A stretch of DNA of 64,000 bases from Panorpa germanica (lineage: Eukaryota; Arthropoda; Insecta; Mecoptera; Panorpidae). The notes below the pieces were generated by a model. That model had not been told where the DNA came from. It saw only the letters and a program-made list of their open reading frames with translations, and ran no database searches. The DNA lies in the NCBI GenBank assembly GCA_963678705.1, contig OY783207.1, positions 20,496,001 to 20,560,000 on the forward strand. Direction: 5' to 3'. Positions 44,152 through 57,294 of this stretch are shown in pieces (the stretch's first letter is position 1; every line of letters begins with the position of its first letter). The translations under genes were made by a program, and so were the position numbers.

Positions 44152-45475
44152 GAAAGAGTCAAATATTGAAGTGAACGAGGAATTGTAAGAACTTAGCGCG
44201 CCAATGCAGGTCTGTTAAATATTAGTAATGCAAAGATAAATCTTACTTAATAGTTTTAATGACAACAATAAATGAATAGTGCATTTTTAGTAGTGTATTT
44301 TTTTGTATTCATCTTTTATGAATTTTGAAAGCCAAAGAACACTTATTGAAGATTTAAGCATCATATTGTCTTATGATAAACAACAAAAATTCAACAAACG
44401 CAGACGCTGTTAAAATGTTCTTAGAAGAATAACACATCTTGATAAAACCCAATATGTAATCATCTAAATATAATCAATGTCACACGGATTTAAAAAACTT
44501 GTTATCATTGAATCAAAAAATCAAAGTGATCCAGGGTTTGCAAAACGTTCATTTAAATAAGGTCTATTTGTGTAATGTTTCTTAAAATAAGTTGCCGTAT
44601 AAATCAACGATACAATGGAACTGTAGACTATACAGTATGTGATAGCATGGATACTTAACGCTAGTCACTGTGTCTTCGGGTTCGATCCACGAACTAGTAC
44701 CATATTTTCTGGATTTGGTTGTTATTAAAGTTACATTGATTATTTACATACATAATCATAACACGGTGACTATAGGTTGCCTACGCGGTTGTAGACGCTT
44801 CTTTCAGTGTACAGGTAGACTGTTGGAACTTAACCATGAGAACACGGTGTTTCCCATTGCAAGTAATTCTTGTAAATATAATTTAATGTTTACATAAATT
44901 GTTGTGTTGCGTTTTGTTATTACAACTCTATATAAATCTTTTATAAATATAATATTCTGTTCGTGTAATTTCCCGTATTTTTATATTTATAATTATTGCC
45001 TTATTTTAGCCTTGCGAATAATGATAACCCTAATTGTTATCTTTCAATTCTTTTAGTCTTGGATATAAATGAATTAATACAATATAATTAAAATATTTTA
45101 ATAATAAGTTTAGATATTAATGTCAAAGTTGATTTTAAGGGTCACCTTTGTTGATTTAATTAATAACAATTTCATTGATGTTGCATATTAAATGTGATTA
45201 TTTTAAATATTCAGTACGTAAAGGCAGATCCTCTCTTGGAAATAGAGGCCCGGGCCAACTGGTATTTATGAGGCTAGATCTGGGCTCTGTAGTAATAAAG
45301 ATTCGGGCACACTCCACAGTATCCAGGGCCCTTTTCCTGACTTTCGATTGTTACTAATGTGACAGAAAATTATTTGTCCAAATTCCATACTTTAAAACGA
45401 AGAGTAATTTTCGAGTAATCCGAGCACCAAACCTTGAGCTGTATGTATATTTGTATATATGCATTCCTATTCCAC
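44152..45475. other. Intergenic with a tRNA-like box B
   Basis: AT-rich. Near 44640-44700 the sequence CTTCGGGTTCGATCCACG matches the RNA polymerase III box B consensus, with a weak box A-like TAGCATGG about 40 bases upstream. It may be a tRNA-derived SINE. No tRNA cloverleaf could be built. Otherwise no gene. Confidence 0.4.
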
Positions 45476-45911
45476 AATGGGCTTGTGTCCTATGTCTTAA
45501 TTTCTATAACAGTGTACCATATATTGATAAAGTGGGTTACTAGAACCTCAAATGTTCAATTATTTTTTAATGACTCCTTATATGTTAAGAGATATTAACA
45601 ATTAAAAAAGTCATTTTGTCTCTTTAAATTTATTATTCTTTGGTTTGACTTGATTATTTGACTACCAACAGCTGCAAAACATTACCACAGCACTGACCTA
45701 CTCAACAAATAACTGACGTTAAAATGCATTTCACGTCATACAAATATGGCCGACCATTTCTAGCGCTAAAACTACAATTCAAACTTTTAATTGCTATATC
45801 TCCGTCAACATTTAGATATTTAATAAAATAGACATGCCAATACACATTTATTAACATCAATTTCAATCAACAATTTAAAAATCGACCACTAAAAATGAGG
45901 ACACAAGCCCA
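45476..45911 (+). mobile_element. Inverted-repeat element, copy 6 (family A, internally deleted)
   Basis: Both ends are present (AATGGGCTTGTGTCC ... GAGGACACAAGCCCAT), but about 200 bases in the middle are missing, the join falling near GTCTCTTTAAATTTATTATTC. Confidence 0.85.
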
Positions 45912-45963
45912 TACTGCGTAGTATTATGATCCAACCCATGTTTTCATTGATCTTGTGACGCAC

Positions 45964-46630
45964 AATGGGCATGTGTCCTCATTTTTTAGGCGTTGATTTA
46001 GGCAATTGTTGATTGAAGTTGATGTTAATAAATGTGTATTGGCGTGTCTATTTTATTAAATAACTAAATGTTGACAGAGATATAGCAATTAAAAGTTTGA
46101 ATTGTAGTTTTACCGCTTTACCATTTGTACGACGTGAAAATATATTGCATAGGTCAGTTAATTGTTGATTAGGTCAGTGGTGTGATAATGTTTTGTAGTT
46201 GTTGGTAGTCGAAATGATCAAGTCAAGTCAAAGAATAATAAGTTTTTATTTTATTTAACCCTGTTACGGCAGACATGATATTGAAATTTTATTGTTCCTC
46301 GAAAGAGCTGTAAATAATATTTGATATTTTGATATATAAATACATAGCATATATCAGAGATTTATAAGCTATAAGGTTGGTAACCTGTAAACTTGGCAGA
46401 GTTTTGTCAAGAATATATCTCTTTTACGCTCTGTTGTATAAAAGAGATAGCAACATAGAGGTTGCGAGGTCACATCCTTTGGAATGTTGTACAACGTTGA
46501 ATCCCTTTAATAATTAAAGAGACAAATTTTTTTTTTTAAGACCCTAGAAGTTATTGACCCATATAGTGACCAACTTTATCAATATATAGTACACTTTTAA
46601 AGAAATTAAGACATAGTTCTCCAGCCCATT
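45964..46630 (-). mobile_element. Inverted-repeat element, copy 7 (family A, opposite orientation)
   Basis: Begins AATGGGCATGTGTCCTCATT and ends GACATAGTTCTCCAGCCCATT: the family read in reverse. It is separated from copy 6 by about 52 bases, giving a large foldback pair just downstream of the lysozyme-like gene. Confidence 0.85.
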
Positions 46631-46812
46631 CAACTCTACTCAGTCTATACTCTAATTTTAGGTAAATCCTTTGAAAGAATACTTCAAATTTAATTAAAAG
46701 GTTATTTTTATTTATTGCGTCCATGATATAAAAATCAATAGAAAATAGTTGAAGGATAAAATTATCCAGTTAATAATTAGAGATTCGATCTGTGGGTTTC
46801 TTAACGAGTAGT

Positions 46813-48760
46813 TCAACTGTCTTCGCTGTCTTCTTCGTTGTTTTCGAAGCAGATGTTGACATCCGGTTTGATCTCCTTGCATTTGCTTACCCAACCCCAC
46901 CACGCAATGAAACCATTCTGCCGGTAAACTTCCTTAGCACACGCCAAATCATCCGTTATGTCATTGTCAGTGAATTCTGGGAAAAGAAATAGAAATACGG
47001 TAATAAAAGAGAAGGAGAAAGTACGAGAGTATGTCTGGCTACAAATAGCACGTTGCTTACTTTCACATTCTATTTTGCAAATTCCACCAGCAGTTCCTTT
47101 TCGGCACCAAAATTCGTCATTCAGTTGAAAGATTCCAAAATTAGTTGATCCAATAGCGGAAGGTCCTTGTTGGAAGGACGTGTTGAAGGCACTTGGATCG
47201 GCTATGCAGACCCCTGGGAATATATTATGTTTTATTAAAAAGAAAGTAGGAAGAAATCACAAAACATGCATGTTACCTTACCTTACAATTCATGTAATAT
47301 TTTACGTAATCTAAAAAAATCTTGCATCTAAAATGGTCTGATTTTGAAATTGTATCGCAATTCTAAAAGCCTTTAATTTTTAAAAAGGTTTTCCAAAGTT
47401 TTTGTAATACTTAAAAAGGTGTTCTTAAAAGGTGTGCGGTGAAGGGTACATTCATTTTTCAAAAAGCGGTAAAATGGGTCACAGACCGTTGTATATTAGT
47501 TTACAGTAATCGTTTACGTAAAAGGTAACTTTTCCTTACAAATTATAAAATCAGCTATAAATAAATTTACAATATTAATAAATCTACAAACTATCTACTG
47601 TTATTATTATATTACAATTAGGGAGAAGTGTAACGTAGTTTTTGAAATTGTAATAATTATAAAAATTTCAAAATTTCAATAATTTCAATTCTAATCAAAC
47701 ATTTAAATATAAAAATAATTGTTCATATATTTCATTAAAATTATGTTTCAATACAAAAGATACTGCCCGAAAAACAAATAACTTAGACGTTATAGTTTAA
47801 ATTACGAGAGTTCGGCAATGATTCATGCTTGAAAGAAGTTATACCATAGAGATATAAGAATAGAGTGCGCAAGAGACTGAATACTGTGATAAAGGCAAAG
47901 AGAGAGATCGCCCCCAAAGTCCTCTGTGTCTCTTTCGAGACGAGTACTGTGATTTTGACTGCTGCGCTAACGAAAATATTGCTATACTAGAGCCATGTTG
48001 CGTCAGAGTGGGGGGTTGTCGGTTCATTTTAATATTTACTGTATGCTGGTAAATTTCATCTTATTCATTTCTATAAACATATCAAAAAAGACTGAGATAA
48101 TTCTTTTTCATTGTATCGTTGTATCATCATTGTTATACGGCACAACTGTAAGCATCTTACATTTTAACTTAAGCAGAATTTACTAATATTTAATCTAAAA
48201 GGATTTTATATTATATCCATTGTAAAAGCCTTATCCTTACAAAGACTTCTAAGTCCTAATAAGAAGGAAGATCATGTGTATGTAATATCATATAACATAT
48301 GTGTACAATTAAAATTTGCAACAAAATAGGTCGCAAAACGTTGTTTATCAAGTAGCATCATTTACGTAATAGGTAACTTTTTTATGTATACGCAAAATCG
48401 GACAAGTACGGAGGGAGAGACTCAGAATAGCATGAAATTTGTATGAAGGTTATTTATGGATATCCCCATATATGCATAGTGAACATATCAAGGGTGCAAC
48501 ACAAGTTCAAGGGTGCAACACAAGTTCAAGGTCAAAATTTACATGCCACAAAGCTTGTTCCTAAAACATCTTTTTAAATTCTAAAACTAGTCTAAAAACT
48601 AGTAAATCCGATATGATATTTACTTACAATCTGCAAGAAATTCCTTTTCAATTCCTTTGTCATACAGTTCTAGCGCCAAAGAGCATTTATTGTAGACTCT
48701 AGCATAGCTTTGATATACTAAAGATGAACACAAAATTAAAATCACTGAGAAGCTGCGCAT
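46813..48760 (-). CDS. c-type lysozyme-like protein, catalytic residues lost
   Basis: Three exons, 48760-48628, 47213-47061 and 46976-46813, give 149 residues. The signal peptide is MRSFSVILILCSSLVYQSYA; the mature chain starts RVYNKCSLALELYDKG, the family start. All eight cysteines are present, with landmarks GSTNFGIFQLNDEFWC, ITDDLACAKEVY and GFIAWWGWVSKC. The catalytic Glu region (VCLVEHESSFNT type) is VCIADPSAFNT, one residue shorter, with Asp50 where Glu is expected. The second acid (S-T-D-Y-G type) is Asn69. Muramidase activity is therefore not expected. Inactive lysozyme-like proteins are known in insects, where they may bind bacterial cell wall or have other roles. An acidic tail (ENNEEDSEDS) extends the C-terminus. 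Confidence 0.92.
47790..48110 (+). repeat. Interspersed repeat, family C left part
   Basis: AAATTACGAGAGTTCGGCA (about 47800) followed by ATTCATGCTTGAAA, and later TTCATCTTATTCATTTCTATAAACAT, recur at 60600-61060 and at 63920. It lies in intron 1 of the lysozyme-like gene. Confidence 0.55.
48489..48526 (+). repeat. 19-bp tandem repeat, two copies
   Basis: CAAGGGTGCAACACAAGTT occurs twice back to back, about 100 bases from the exon 1 donor of the lysozyme-like gene. Confidence 0.85.
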
Positions 48761-49098
48761 TTTAACAGCTAAACTGCCAGACACTTGGACATCCAACAAG
48801 CAACTAACGAATTCAATGTCGGAGAACTTTTCATTCAAACCAACGACGCACCACATAAAGGCACAACACACACTGAATATGTTTGGCTCAACTACAAACC
48901 GAACATGCTCACGATTGCCATAATACAACCGCATCATTTGTGGTTAACAATGCATAACTAGCAAACGTCGTGACCCTGACATGTTAGTAAAAAACTAATA
49001 TGACAATATCTTGTTTTAATATATAACTAATTGTTATTATTAAATCTGTGAAAGTAGGGATTCCATTTTAGCTTTAGAATAGTTTTCTTCAGCGGAAG

Positions 49099-49136
49099 AA
49101 TGGGTTTGTGAGCCATGACTTAATTTCTCTAAGACT

Positions 49137-49224
<88 letters not shown>

Positions 49225-49308
49225 AAATTTGATATAGCTTTAACTCATTAACCTTTATTTCAATCACCAATTATAAAAGCGATCCCTAAGAAATGAGTTC
49301 ACAACCCA
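49099..49308 (+). mobile_element. Short TIR element with a TA microsatellite (family B)
   Basis: GAATGGGTTTGTGAGCCATG on the left and AAATGAGTTCACAACCCAAT on the right are inverted ends related to, but distinct from, family A. The interior keeps ACTTAATTTCT and TATAGCTTTAACTC family traces around a (TA)n run of about 80 bases. Confidence 0.6.
49141..49220. repeat. (TA)n microsatellite
   Basis: About 40 uninterrupted TA units inside the family B element. The length is likely polymorphic. Confidence 0.95.
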
Positions 49309-50249
49309 ATAATTTTCTTAAACTTTTCAATAAAACTGGCTCTCTTCTGTTATATACTTTTTGAGGTACTCTTTTATTTATACGTCCAGAAGTAACCTTG
49401 CTCGCTCTAACTCATTTCACAGTCAATAACTATAAGTCAACTACTATAGAATATAAAAACTTGAGATCCGTTTCATACCACGTCAAGAGTTGAGCTAAAC
49501 TAATGACCAACTGTTGTTTTGTGCATGCATGTTTTGTGTTGCATGGATGTTGACGCTAGGCTCATGTTGGTAGTGTACGTCAAGCCTAGTGCACGAACTA
49601 CCAACTATGTGTACATCATATCCATAAACGATCAAGCATGTTGGTTGGATCAGTTTATAATCCAGCATTGGAGTCTGTACTAGGCCTTTAAGGTCATGGT
49701 TGCAATAAAACCTGTTTGTGAAACTGGTAAATAATTCAATTTAATTTTGTTGACATTGAATCTGATAAACAATATTAATTAGTACAATTTTTTATCGAAA
49801 TGGCAGTTAATATTTTCAATATAACTAGCATTAGGTTTTTCCCACTATAAAATTCTTTTTCTCATCTCTTCTTTTTCAATTATTTTTATTCAATTTGCAA
49901 TATTATAAAAGTTATTAACATTTTAAATAGTCAGTTTTGACTCCTTAATCATTAAAGAGATAAAAACTTATAAAAAGCGAACTTCTATCAATATGTAGTA
50001 TCCATTGTTGTAAAATCTAAAAGAGCCTTGGGCCGTCAGCACGCGGGTCGACTGATTACAAACTAGTCGCGCAATGAAGTTTCCAACGAAAAATGAGCCA
50101 TGTCGAGCCGTGCTTCGTGACTCTATAGAATTTTTAACAGTAGCACAATAGGGGAATTTATTGTGTCGTATTATGAGGTATTTCAATACTTTTGAATAGT
50201 ATTTGTGCACATCTCTGTTCATGATATCATCATCAAAAGCATGCAACGT
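49309..50249. other. Intergenic, no gene seen
   Basis: No recognisable gene. The 92-codon minus-strand frame at 49968-50246 has no domain and no neighbouring splice logic. Confidence 0.4.
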
Positions 50250-50888
50250 AATGGGCTTGTGTCTTATGTCTTAATTTCTATAAAAGTATACTATATATTG
50301 ATAAAGTGAGTTACTAGAACCTCAAATGTTCAATTATTTGTTAATAACTCCTTATATGTTAAGAGATATTAACAATTAAAAAAGTCATTTTGTCTCTTTA
50401 ATTATTAAAGGGATTCAACGTTGTACACATTCCAAATGCATGTGACATCACAATCCTTGTGTAAGGCTACCAACCTTACAGCTCATAAATCTCTGCTATA
50501 TGTATTTATATATCAAAATATCAATTTTTATTTACAGCTATTTCAAGTAACAATCAAATTTCAATATTATGTCTGCCTTAGCAGGGTTAAATAAAATAAA
50601 AACTTATTATTTTTTGATTTGACTTGATTATTTGACTACCAAAAGCTACAGAACATTACCACAGCACTGACCAACTCAACAAATAACTGACGTTAAAATG
50701 CATTTCACGTCATACAAATATGGCCGACCATTTCTAGCGCTAAAACTATAATTCAAACTTTTAATTGCTATATCTCCGTCAATATTTAGATATTTAATAA
50801 AATAGACACGCCAATACACATTTATTAATATCAATTTCAATCAACAATTGAAAAATCGTCCACTAGAAAATGAGGACACAAGCCCATT
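50250..50888 (+). mobile_element. Inverted-repeat element, copy 8 (family A, full length)
   Basis: 639 bp from AATGGGCTTGTGTCTTATG to GAGGACACAAGCCCATT. Flanked on both sides by GT, which may or may not be a 2-bp target duplication. Confidence 0.88.
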
Positions 50889-52447
50889 GTCCAGCGACCA
50901 AGAAACATAGTCGCTCAAAACCAATATCAAATCAGTTTAGTTTCGTTCGTGCCGTGTGTGTTATGAAGGAGCTATCTGAAAAGGTCAATCAAATGTAGTT
51001 TCTGAAGAGGGTGATAGCATTAAATCTTCCGATGAAGACATTGCACGAATGCACTGAACAGATTTCATTTTGGAAATAATTCTGTAGACTTGTAAAGAAC
51101 TTGATAGATTAACGCTTATCAAAATATGAGCATATTATCTTTGAATTACGTAAAACAAATTCCTAACAGTAATATTGACCTCCTTAGTCTCCAGATTTAA
51201 ATATGGTGGTGTTTTTCATATAGTCATTTTAGAGGTTAAGGTGCAAACCAGAAGAGCGCTTCGGAACAGCTACAGATTGATGTTTTTAATATCAGATTGT
51301 TACCTCTTTGGGTTCGATATCATTACCAGCGTTATTGTTTCAGAGTTTGCTTGTTACTATATTTAATTGATTATGTGTTTATGTAATCATAAAGTTGTTA
51401 GACAGCTATGTTGTAGGAATATAGGCTTGACACCATAAAAACTGCTAACATGGTACAAGGTCGTAACTCGTAACTAAGTATGGGAAGTAGACTAATGTCA
51501 CACGAATTACAAAAAAAATTAGTGTTTTTAAAAGTTGTCTATAATTAATTATTAAAGTTTAAAAATTAATTGTCCATATTAAATATATACCACTAACTTT
51601 TTCTTATTATTTCTTAAGTTTGTAAAGATAACAAAACATTCTTTAATCATTACATTCATTTCTGTTTTTATTTATAGATTCTGACTTGATCTGAACGCAC
51701 CCTACTATAAATAATAAGTACTGGAATAATGCTTTCCCATTGTCAGTTCTGAAGTGTCTCTTTTTGAAGCGTCAGAAATGTCAGCTGTCATCGTAAACTT
51801 TTGTAATTAGTAATATAAACGCAATATTTAAATTGCTAAATTTATTAAAATAATAATTTTATGGTGATAATATTTTTTTAAAGAGAGTGCAATTAATTGT
51901 AAGTGGAAATGCATCTGAACATTCTTTTTAATTGTTATAATCGTTCGACATTGATATATACAACCAATGCTATTCACCTTGTTCATTATTTCATTTCATA
52001 TTAATAATGAAATCGATGTTTATTTTCTTTAGTAATATAAGTTTTTATTTATATATACTTTTAAAGTAATTGTGTTAATAGAAACCAAATTAGTCGCATA
52101 TATTTATGCGGCCATACTCGATACATATGTAAAATACAACATATATTTTCCAGACTTTATTGATTTGTTATTAAGAACAGCTGAAAGTGACACCGGTGAT
52201 TTTAATTGCGCAATTGAATGTACAAAATATGCCGCTTGTAACTAATATTGATATATATTCTAAAACTACATATTAAGTTATAAGACTTAATTACAAAATT
52301 TGGAACTAATGTTGGTGTAGCTGTATCAACTAGTTGGCAAACTTAAATTAATTAAGCTTATTTTATTCCTATATTATATTTTTGTGTTTGTAATTATATT
52401 AGTACTTTTGGTATATACATAATTCTCTTTATTTCAGTTTTTCTAAA
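50889..52447. other. Region upstream of the F-box/LRR-like gene
   Basis: AT-rich, no clear gene. A good acceptor (TTTATTTCAG) at 52428-52437 lies just before the start codon at 52448, so a non-coding 5' exon of the downstream gene is likely somewhere here. Confidence 0.45.
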
Positions 52448-54015
52448 ATGCTGGAGCGACTAAATGAATACTGTAATAGAATTTTACTTTCTTATTTATC
52501 TCCAGTCGATATATTATCACTGGAAAATGTTAGTGAAGAGTACAGATTGCTAAGTTTGATGTTTTGGGATCGATTTTTAATTCTAAATGTTGATAACATT
52601 TTAATAGAAAATGACTACAATATATCATCAACTACGCTAGAAGAAATTTTTGTCCGAGGTGGGAAAACTTTGGAGCAGGTTAATATGATAACAAAGCATG
52701 AAGAATTTCGAAATATTAATGAATATATCTCCAGATATTGTCCAAAAATTCAAGTAATTAATACACCAGGGGTAAAAATAAGTAATAATGAATTATGTAG
52801 AATAGTTAATAACTGTACCAAAGTCTGCAAAATTTCAATTCGATGTGACGAAGAAATTTCTAACTCTTCCTTTGACACACTTTTTTTAAAAAACAAAGAA
52901 ATGCAAACCTTGTCAATCGATGGTGACCGCTACTTTGAGGGTTTGCGCTTAAAGAATCTCACCAGTAACTTGACTGAACTTAAGTTGCTGCACCTAAAGT
53001 TATTTGATACTAATTGTCTTATAGAGCTACTAAATCGATGTACCTGTCTACAAACACTAAGTCTTTATGAATGCGGCCTTACCAACGAACTATTGAATCA
53101 AGTTATAACCAGCCTACCGTATTTGAAATACTTTACGTTGGGAGCTAAACCAATTTCTTTAGAACCTATCAAGAAATTGAGGTATTTAAGAGGTATCTCT
53201 ATTTATACTGATGAAGAAAATATAAGCAAGTCACTCCAGACAATTTGTGATCATTGTGTTTATTTAGAAACCATTAGATTATGCAAGACTGTTTTTCGTT
53301 GTCGAAGTCCTCCTCCGCAACCGCAGATTAATTCGACATATTTGGCTAAACTTGCTAATTTAAAGGAATTGAGTACTCGATCCATTTCATTTCTAAGTAA
53401 AAATACATATATTACTCTTGCGAAAAAAGGTAAAATCGAAATCCTGCGTTGTCGTGACTGTTATGAATTTGATGATTCGTTAGCTTTGGAATTCTTACAG
53501 CATTGTAATAATTTAACTGTAAGTAATTTAAAAGAATTTGAAAAACTATTTAATTTATTATGTTTTTTCAGCTAAATCATTGTTCCTTTTTGTGTATGTT
53601 TAAATATACTATTTCGCAGATTTAAAAAATAGAATTTTTGACGGTATGCTGTAGGAAAAGTGCATTTCTTCAATTATGTTGTAGTTACAAACTTCGGGTT
53701 CGCTTAATTTTTTGTTTAAAATGTAACCTGTTGAATATCACGACCTAATTTAAACATATTTTTAGGTTTTAGACGTTACAGGGTGTACTTTTATTACAAT
53801 GGCAACAGTATTAAATGCAGTGCAAATGTTAAATATGCAACCAAATAGACAAACGCCATTAAAACTGATTGTTGAAGGAACTGGTATCAATATGTTGGAG
53901 GTAATATGCAATAAATGTCCTTACAAGTCTTTGTATTGTTTTAAAACAAATAATAATAACGTAATATTTTCAGATACCTATGGAATTGTCACACCATTTG
54001 TTACGCATTCAATGA
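52448..54015 (+). CDS. F-box/leucine-rich repeat-like protein
   Basis: Exons 52448-53518, 53766-53900 and 53974-54015 join in phase 0 to 415 residues. The N-terminus (YLSPVDILSLENVSEEYR) resembles an F-box (L-x-x-D-x-L-x-x-V). The rest is an irregular leucine-rich repeat array of the cysteine-containing type used by FBXL proteins, seen in YCPKIQVINTPGV, CTCLQTLSLYECGLT, CVYLETIRL and HCNNLTVLDVTGC. The LRR motif runs across the exon 1-2 junction, supporting the splice. FBXL proteins pick substrates for SCF ubiquitin ligases. The match is too divergent to name an orthologue. Confidence 0.75.
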
Positions 54016-57000
54016 AAATGCATAGCGGAGATTTTTTGAATATTTTGAAATTGAAATTTTACTGACTGGAGGAATATTATTTTATTCGTTTTATTATGTT
54101 AACGAGGTTCCAATAAGAGTACGTCAGTAAGTAATAAATTAGTAGATGGGCTGATTTTATAAGTCGTGCAATTGCAAACTATTAGCGTTATTCCCGTTCT
54201 TTTATCTCGTGTGAATCATGCTAAAACAAGAAGTGGTCTTGCCTTTAAAACAAACTAACCACAAAAGCGGTCGTCTCGCTGTGCGAAATTCTTGCAATAA
54301 TATTTTTGACTAAAATCTCTGTTTCAGTATTCAATTAGTAAAAACATTGCGATTGCGTCCTAAAATAAAAATATGACTTATTTTCCATTAAACCGGTTAA
54401 TGAATGACTTTAGGAACCTATTTTTGGGGGTCGTTTTTTTAATTTTCGATTAAAATATTATATATTGGCGGTTTTAATTTTTTTTATAGGTATCCAAAAG
54501 TTGACTTAAGATTCACACAATAAATAAATAATTCAGATTATATTTCTTTGTTCACACAAATCATATATAACATTTTACGGGTTGCACGATCTTGCTGTAA
54601 GAAGTAACTGACGTATCCATTGGCACTAACATGCATCTTTTTCACTCTTTGTTATATGAAAGAGATGGAAATCCATAGAAGAGAAGAGTACTACGAATCG
54701 GAAGCGCCTTCATATGGAGACTTTTTTTTTATAACTAGATCTGATTAAAAATTAAAGAGTCACAGTTGACTAATTTCATTTTTAATACGTCTTATAATAT
54801 CGCATCTTATTATTTTTAAAAAAATATTTACCGTTCTGATAGTCTTTTATAAATACTCGTATATACCTGCTCAACACAAAACATGGATATTACTTAACAT
54901 TCATTTAATATTTTACTCAAATGCAAATTTGTACATTTAATCTAAAAGGTCTTATTTTATTGCCATTTTTAATATCTTTAATTCTTTAAATAAATAGTGT
55001 TCTTAAAATGTATAACTCTTATAAAGGGCTTCTTATAAGTTGTATGATTATGTTAATTAACAAAAAGGTAGATTTATTTGTACAAATATCGTAATAGTAA
55101 GTCTCAAAACATTATATATTAGATAACATTAATTATGGAATAGCTAACTTTTCCGTTAAATAAACCTGAGTTTAACTTCGAAGAATTACTTTGTTTAGCG
55201 GGTATAGTACAGTTTTATAGAAATCAAGACATGGTTTACAACCCCATTGTTGGAAAGATCAACTGCGGTTAATAATTTGAAATAAAATGCAATGCAACGT
55301 GTTACTTTGCATTTTTTTATTCGATGAAACGAATTTTTATCAACATACTGAAGTATATTATTGTTTTTCCATAAATTTTGTTTTAAAATATGGACAAAAT
55401 AGAAGTCTAAAAATATTTGATTGTGGTATCCTTAAAGAATGTGTTTGGAGTGTAGTTAAAGACGTCATGGTAGGCGTAAAAAATTTCAAAGTTCCAGCTA
55501 TTTGGAAAATAATTTTTTTGAAGTCAGGTTATGCAATCCATTAGGGTTTTGAACCTCGTTAATAGAGTTCTTTCTCTTATATATTCGTTAATATTTAAAG
55601 AAACTATTAAACTGTTGTAGTAGTTTTTAGATGAACTATACGTTTGTATCCTATGATGTCTAAATATTATAAACATAAATCACATTTATGTAATTACATA
55701 TAACAAACTTTTATAACAAAAATTACATAATATTTAGCTACGAGCTTATAAAAGTGATTATATGAAGTATTTTACTGAGGACTTATTATATATTATCAAA
55801 AGTTGAGTGTTACTATATATGCATGTTTAGACTAAATTGCAAAAATTATATGTATATCTTTCTTCAGTTGTAGATTAAATTATTTTCTGGTAAAAATAAA
55901 TGTCACTTTGATTTAAATATATTTATAGCCTACATGATGTACGTTTTAATTAATGAGGAATAAAATGATTCCTTTGTATAAAATTTTTTGTCTTTAATTT
56001 AGTAATCAAAATTGTTTGTATCTATATATGTTTCAATATAATATATATATCATATTCTGCAGACAAAACGTAATATGTTTCCAAATCAAATCAACAAATA
56101 TATTTTTTTTACTTTAAGCATCACAGAACCAGTCGAGGTTTGAGGTATTCTAAACAATAGATTATTAGTTTCTTAATTACATAATTTATTAATGATGCTG
56201 TGTGATGACTACTTGACAACTGGCTGCTTTGGACGCTTTGCTTGTCATATTGAAATTTCTCTTCATTTGTAATGTAACTATTGAATCTTAGTTACCATTA
56301 GTAATAATAGTATCACGTATCAAAAACTCAATATTTGCAGATAAAACAGGATGATGTATGGATTTAAGGCTATTGGAATTACAGTAGAAAGAATTTATCT
56401 AGGGGTCTTATGTCCAAATAACCTCAGCATACTCCATAGGAAGCATTATTCTTGTTTTAATCAATATTTACACAAAGTACGTTAATTTTATATAGCACTA
56501 AGTAAGAATGTGGTCTTTTCCTATATTATTGAATATTTAGAACGTTTCTTAAGTGTATCTCTTTTTTTTACTTTTCAATATCAAAAAATTATCGCATTTA
56601 GTTATTTATTAGAATTTAAAATGCTGTCTTGCGCTAAAATATATTATTCGATATTAGAATATGTTTTAGATACATTTAAAAATAGTATAAAATTGCTAGT
56701 ACTACATTGTTTAAAAACCTCAATATAAAAACCTAAGATTTATTCTATAGCTACAATTTATAAATAAATATTCAATAAAATGCCAATAACAGACGACTGC
56801 TAACCTACTTATCCCAACATAATGGGATCCGTACGAGAAAATTAAAGGCAGAGATCGTTTGATTGGAAATAATAATATTCAAATATAAAAGACATCATCT
56901 CAATCATCAAGAACTTCAAAAATCCAATAAAAAAAGTTATAGTTAAATTCGGTTGTACAGAATTATAAATATATTTTTACTATAGAAGTTCATAATTATT

Positions 57001-57294
57001 TTTGAACAGATACTTTAGTATTAGTATTAATAATTAGATAGTACTAATCTTTCATAAATAATATACCTTTATATAATTAAATCTACACATTCTTTTAATT
57101 TTTAGCAAAAATTATAACAATGAATATTTGAACCATATTACAATAAAATTTGAAAATAATAAAAAATTGAGCTATTTGTCACTGAGTGTCAGCACTACAT
57201 TGTACTGAAGTATGTTCTTGAAGTGCTAAAAGTAACATTAGACATTTCGATAGGGGGATACTATTCCAACCTTATTTTTGGTATAAGACTAATA
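54016..57294. other. Long gene-free region
   Basis: 3.3 kb of AT-rich DNA. About 54400-55247 may be an eroded family B element (GGGGGTCGTTTTTTTAATTTTCG on the left, GACATGGTTTACAACCCCATT on the right). Open frames at 55287-55544 and 56510-56728 are Phe/Ile/Tyr/Lys-rich noise. Confidence 0.35.

Noticed and set aside
49141-49220. TA run as a promoter or origin
   Set aside because: Plain microsatellite inside a TIR element.
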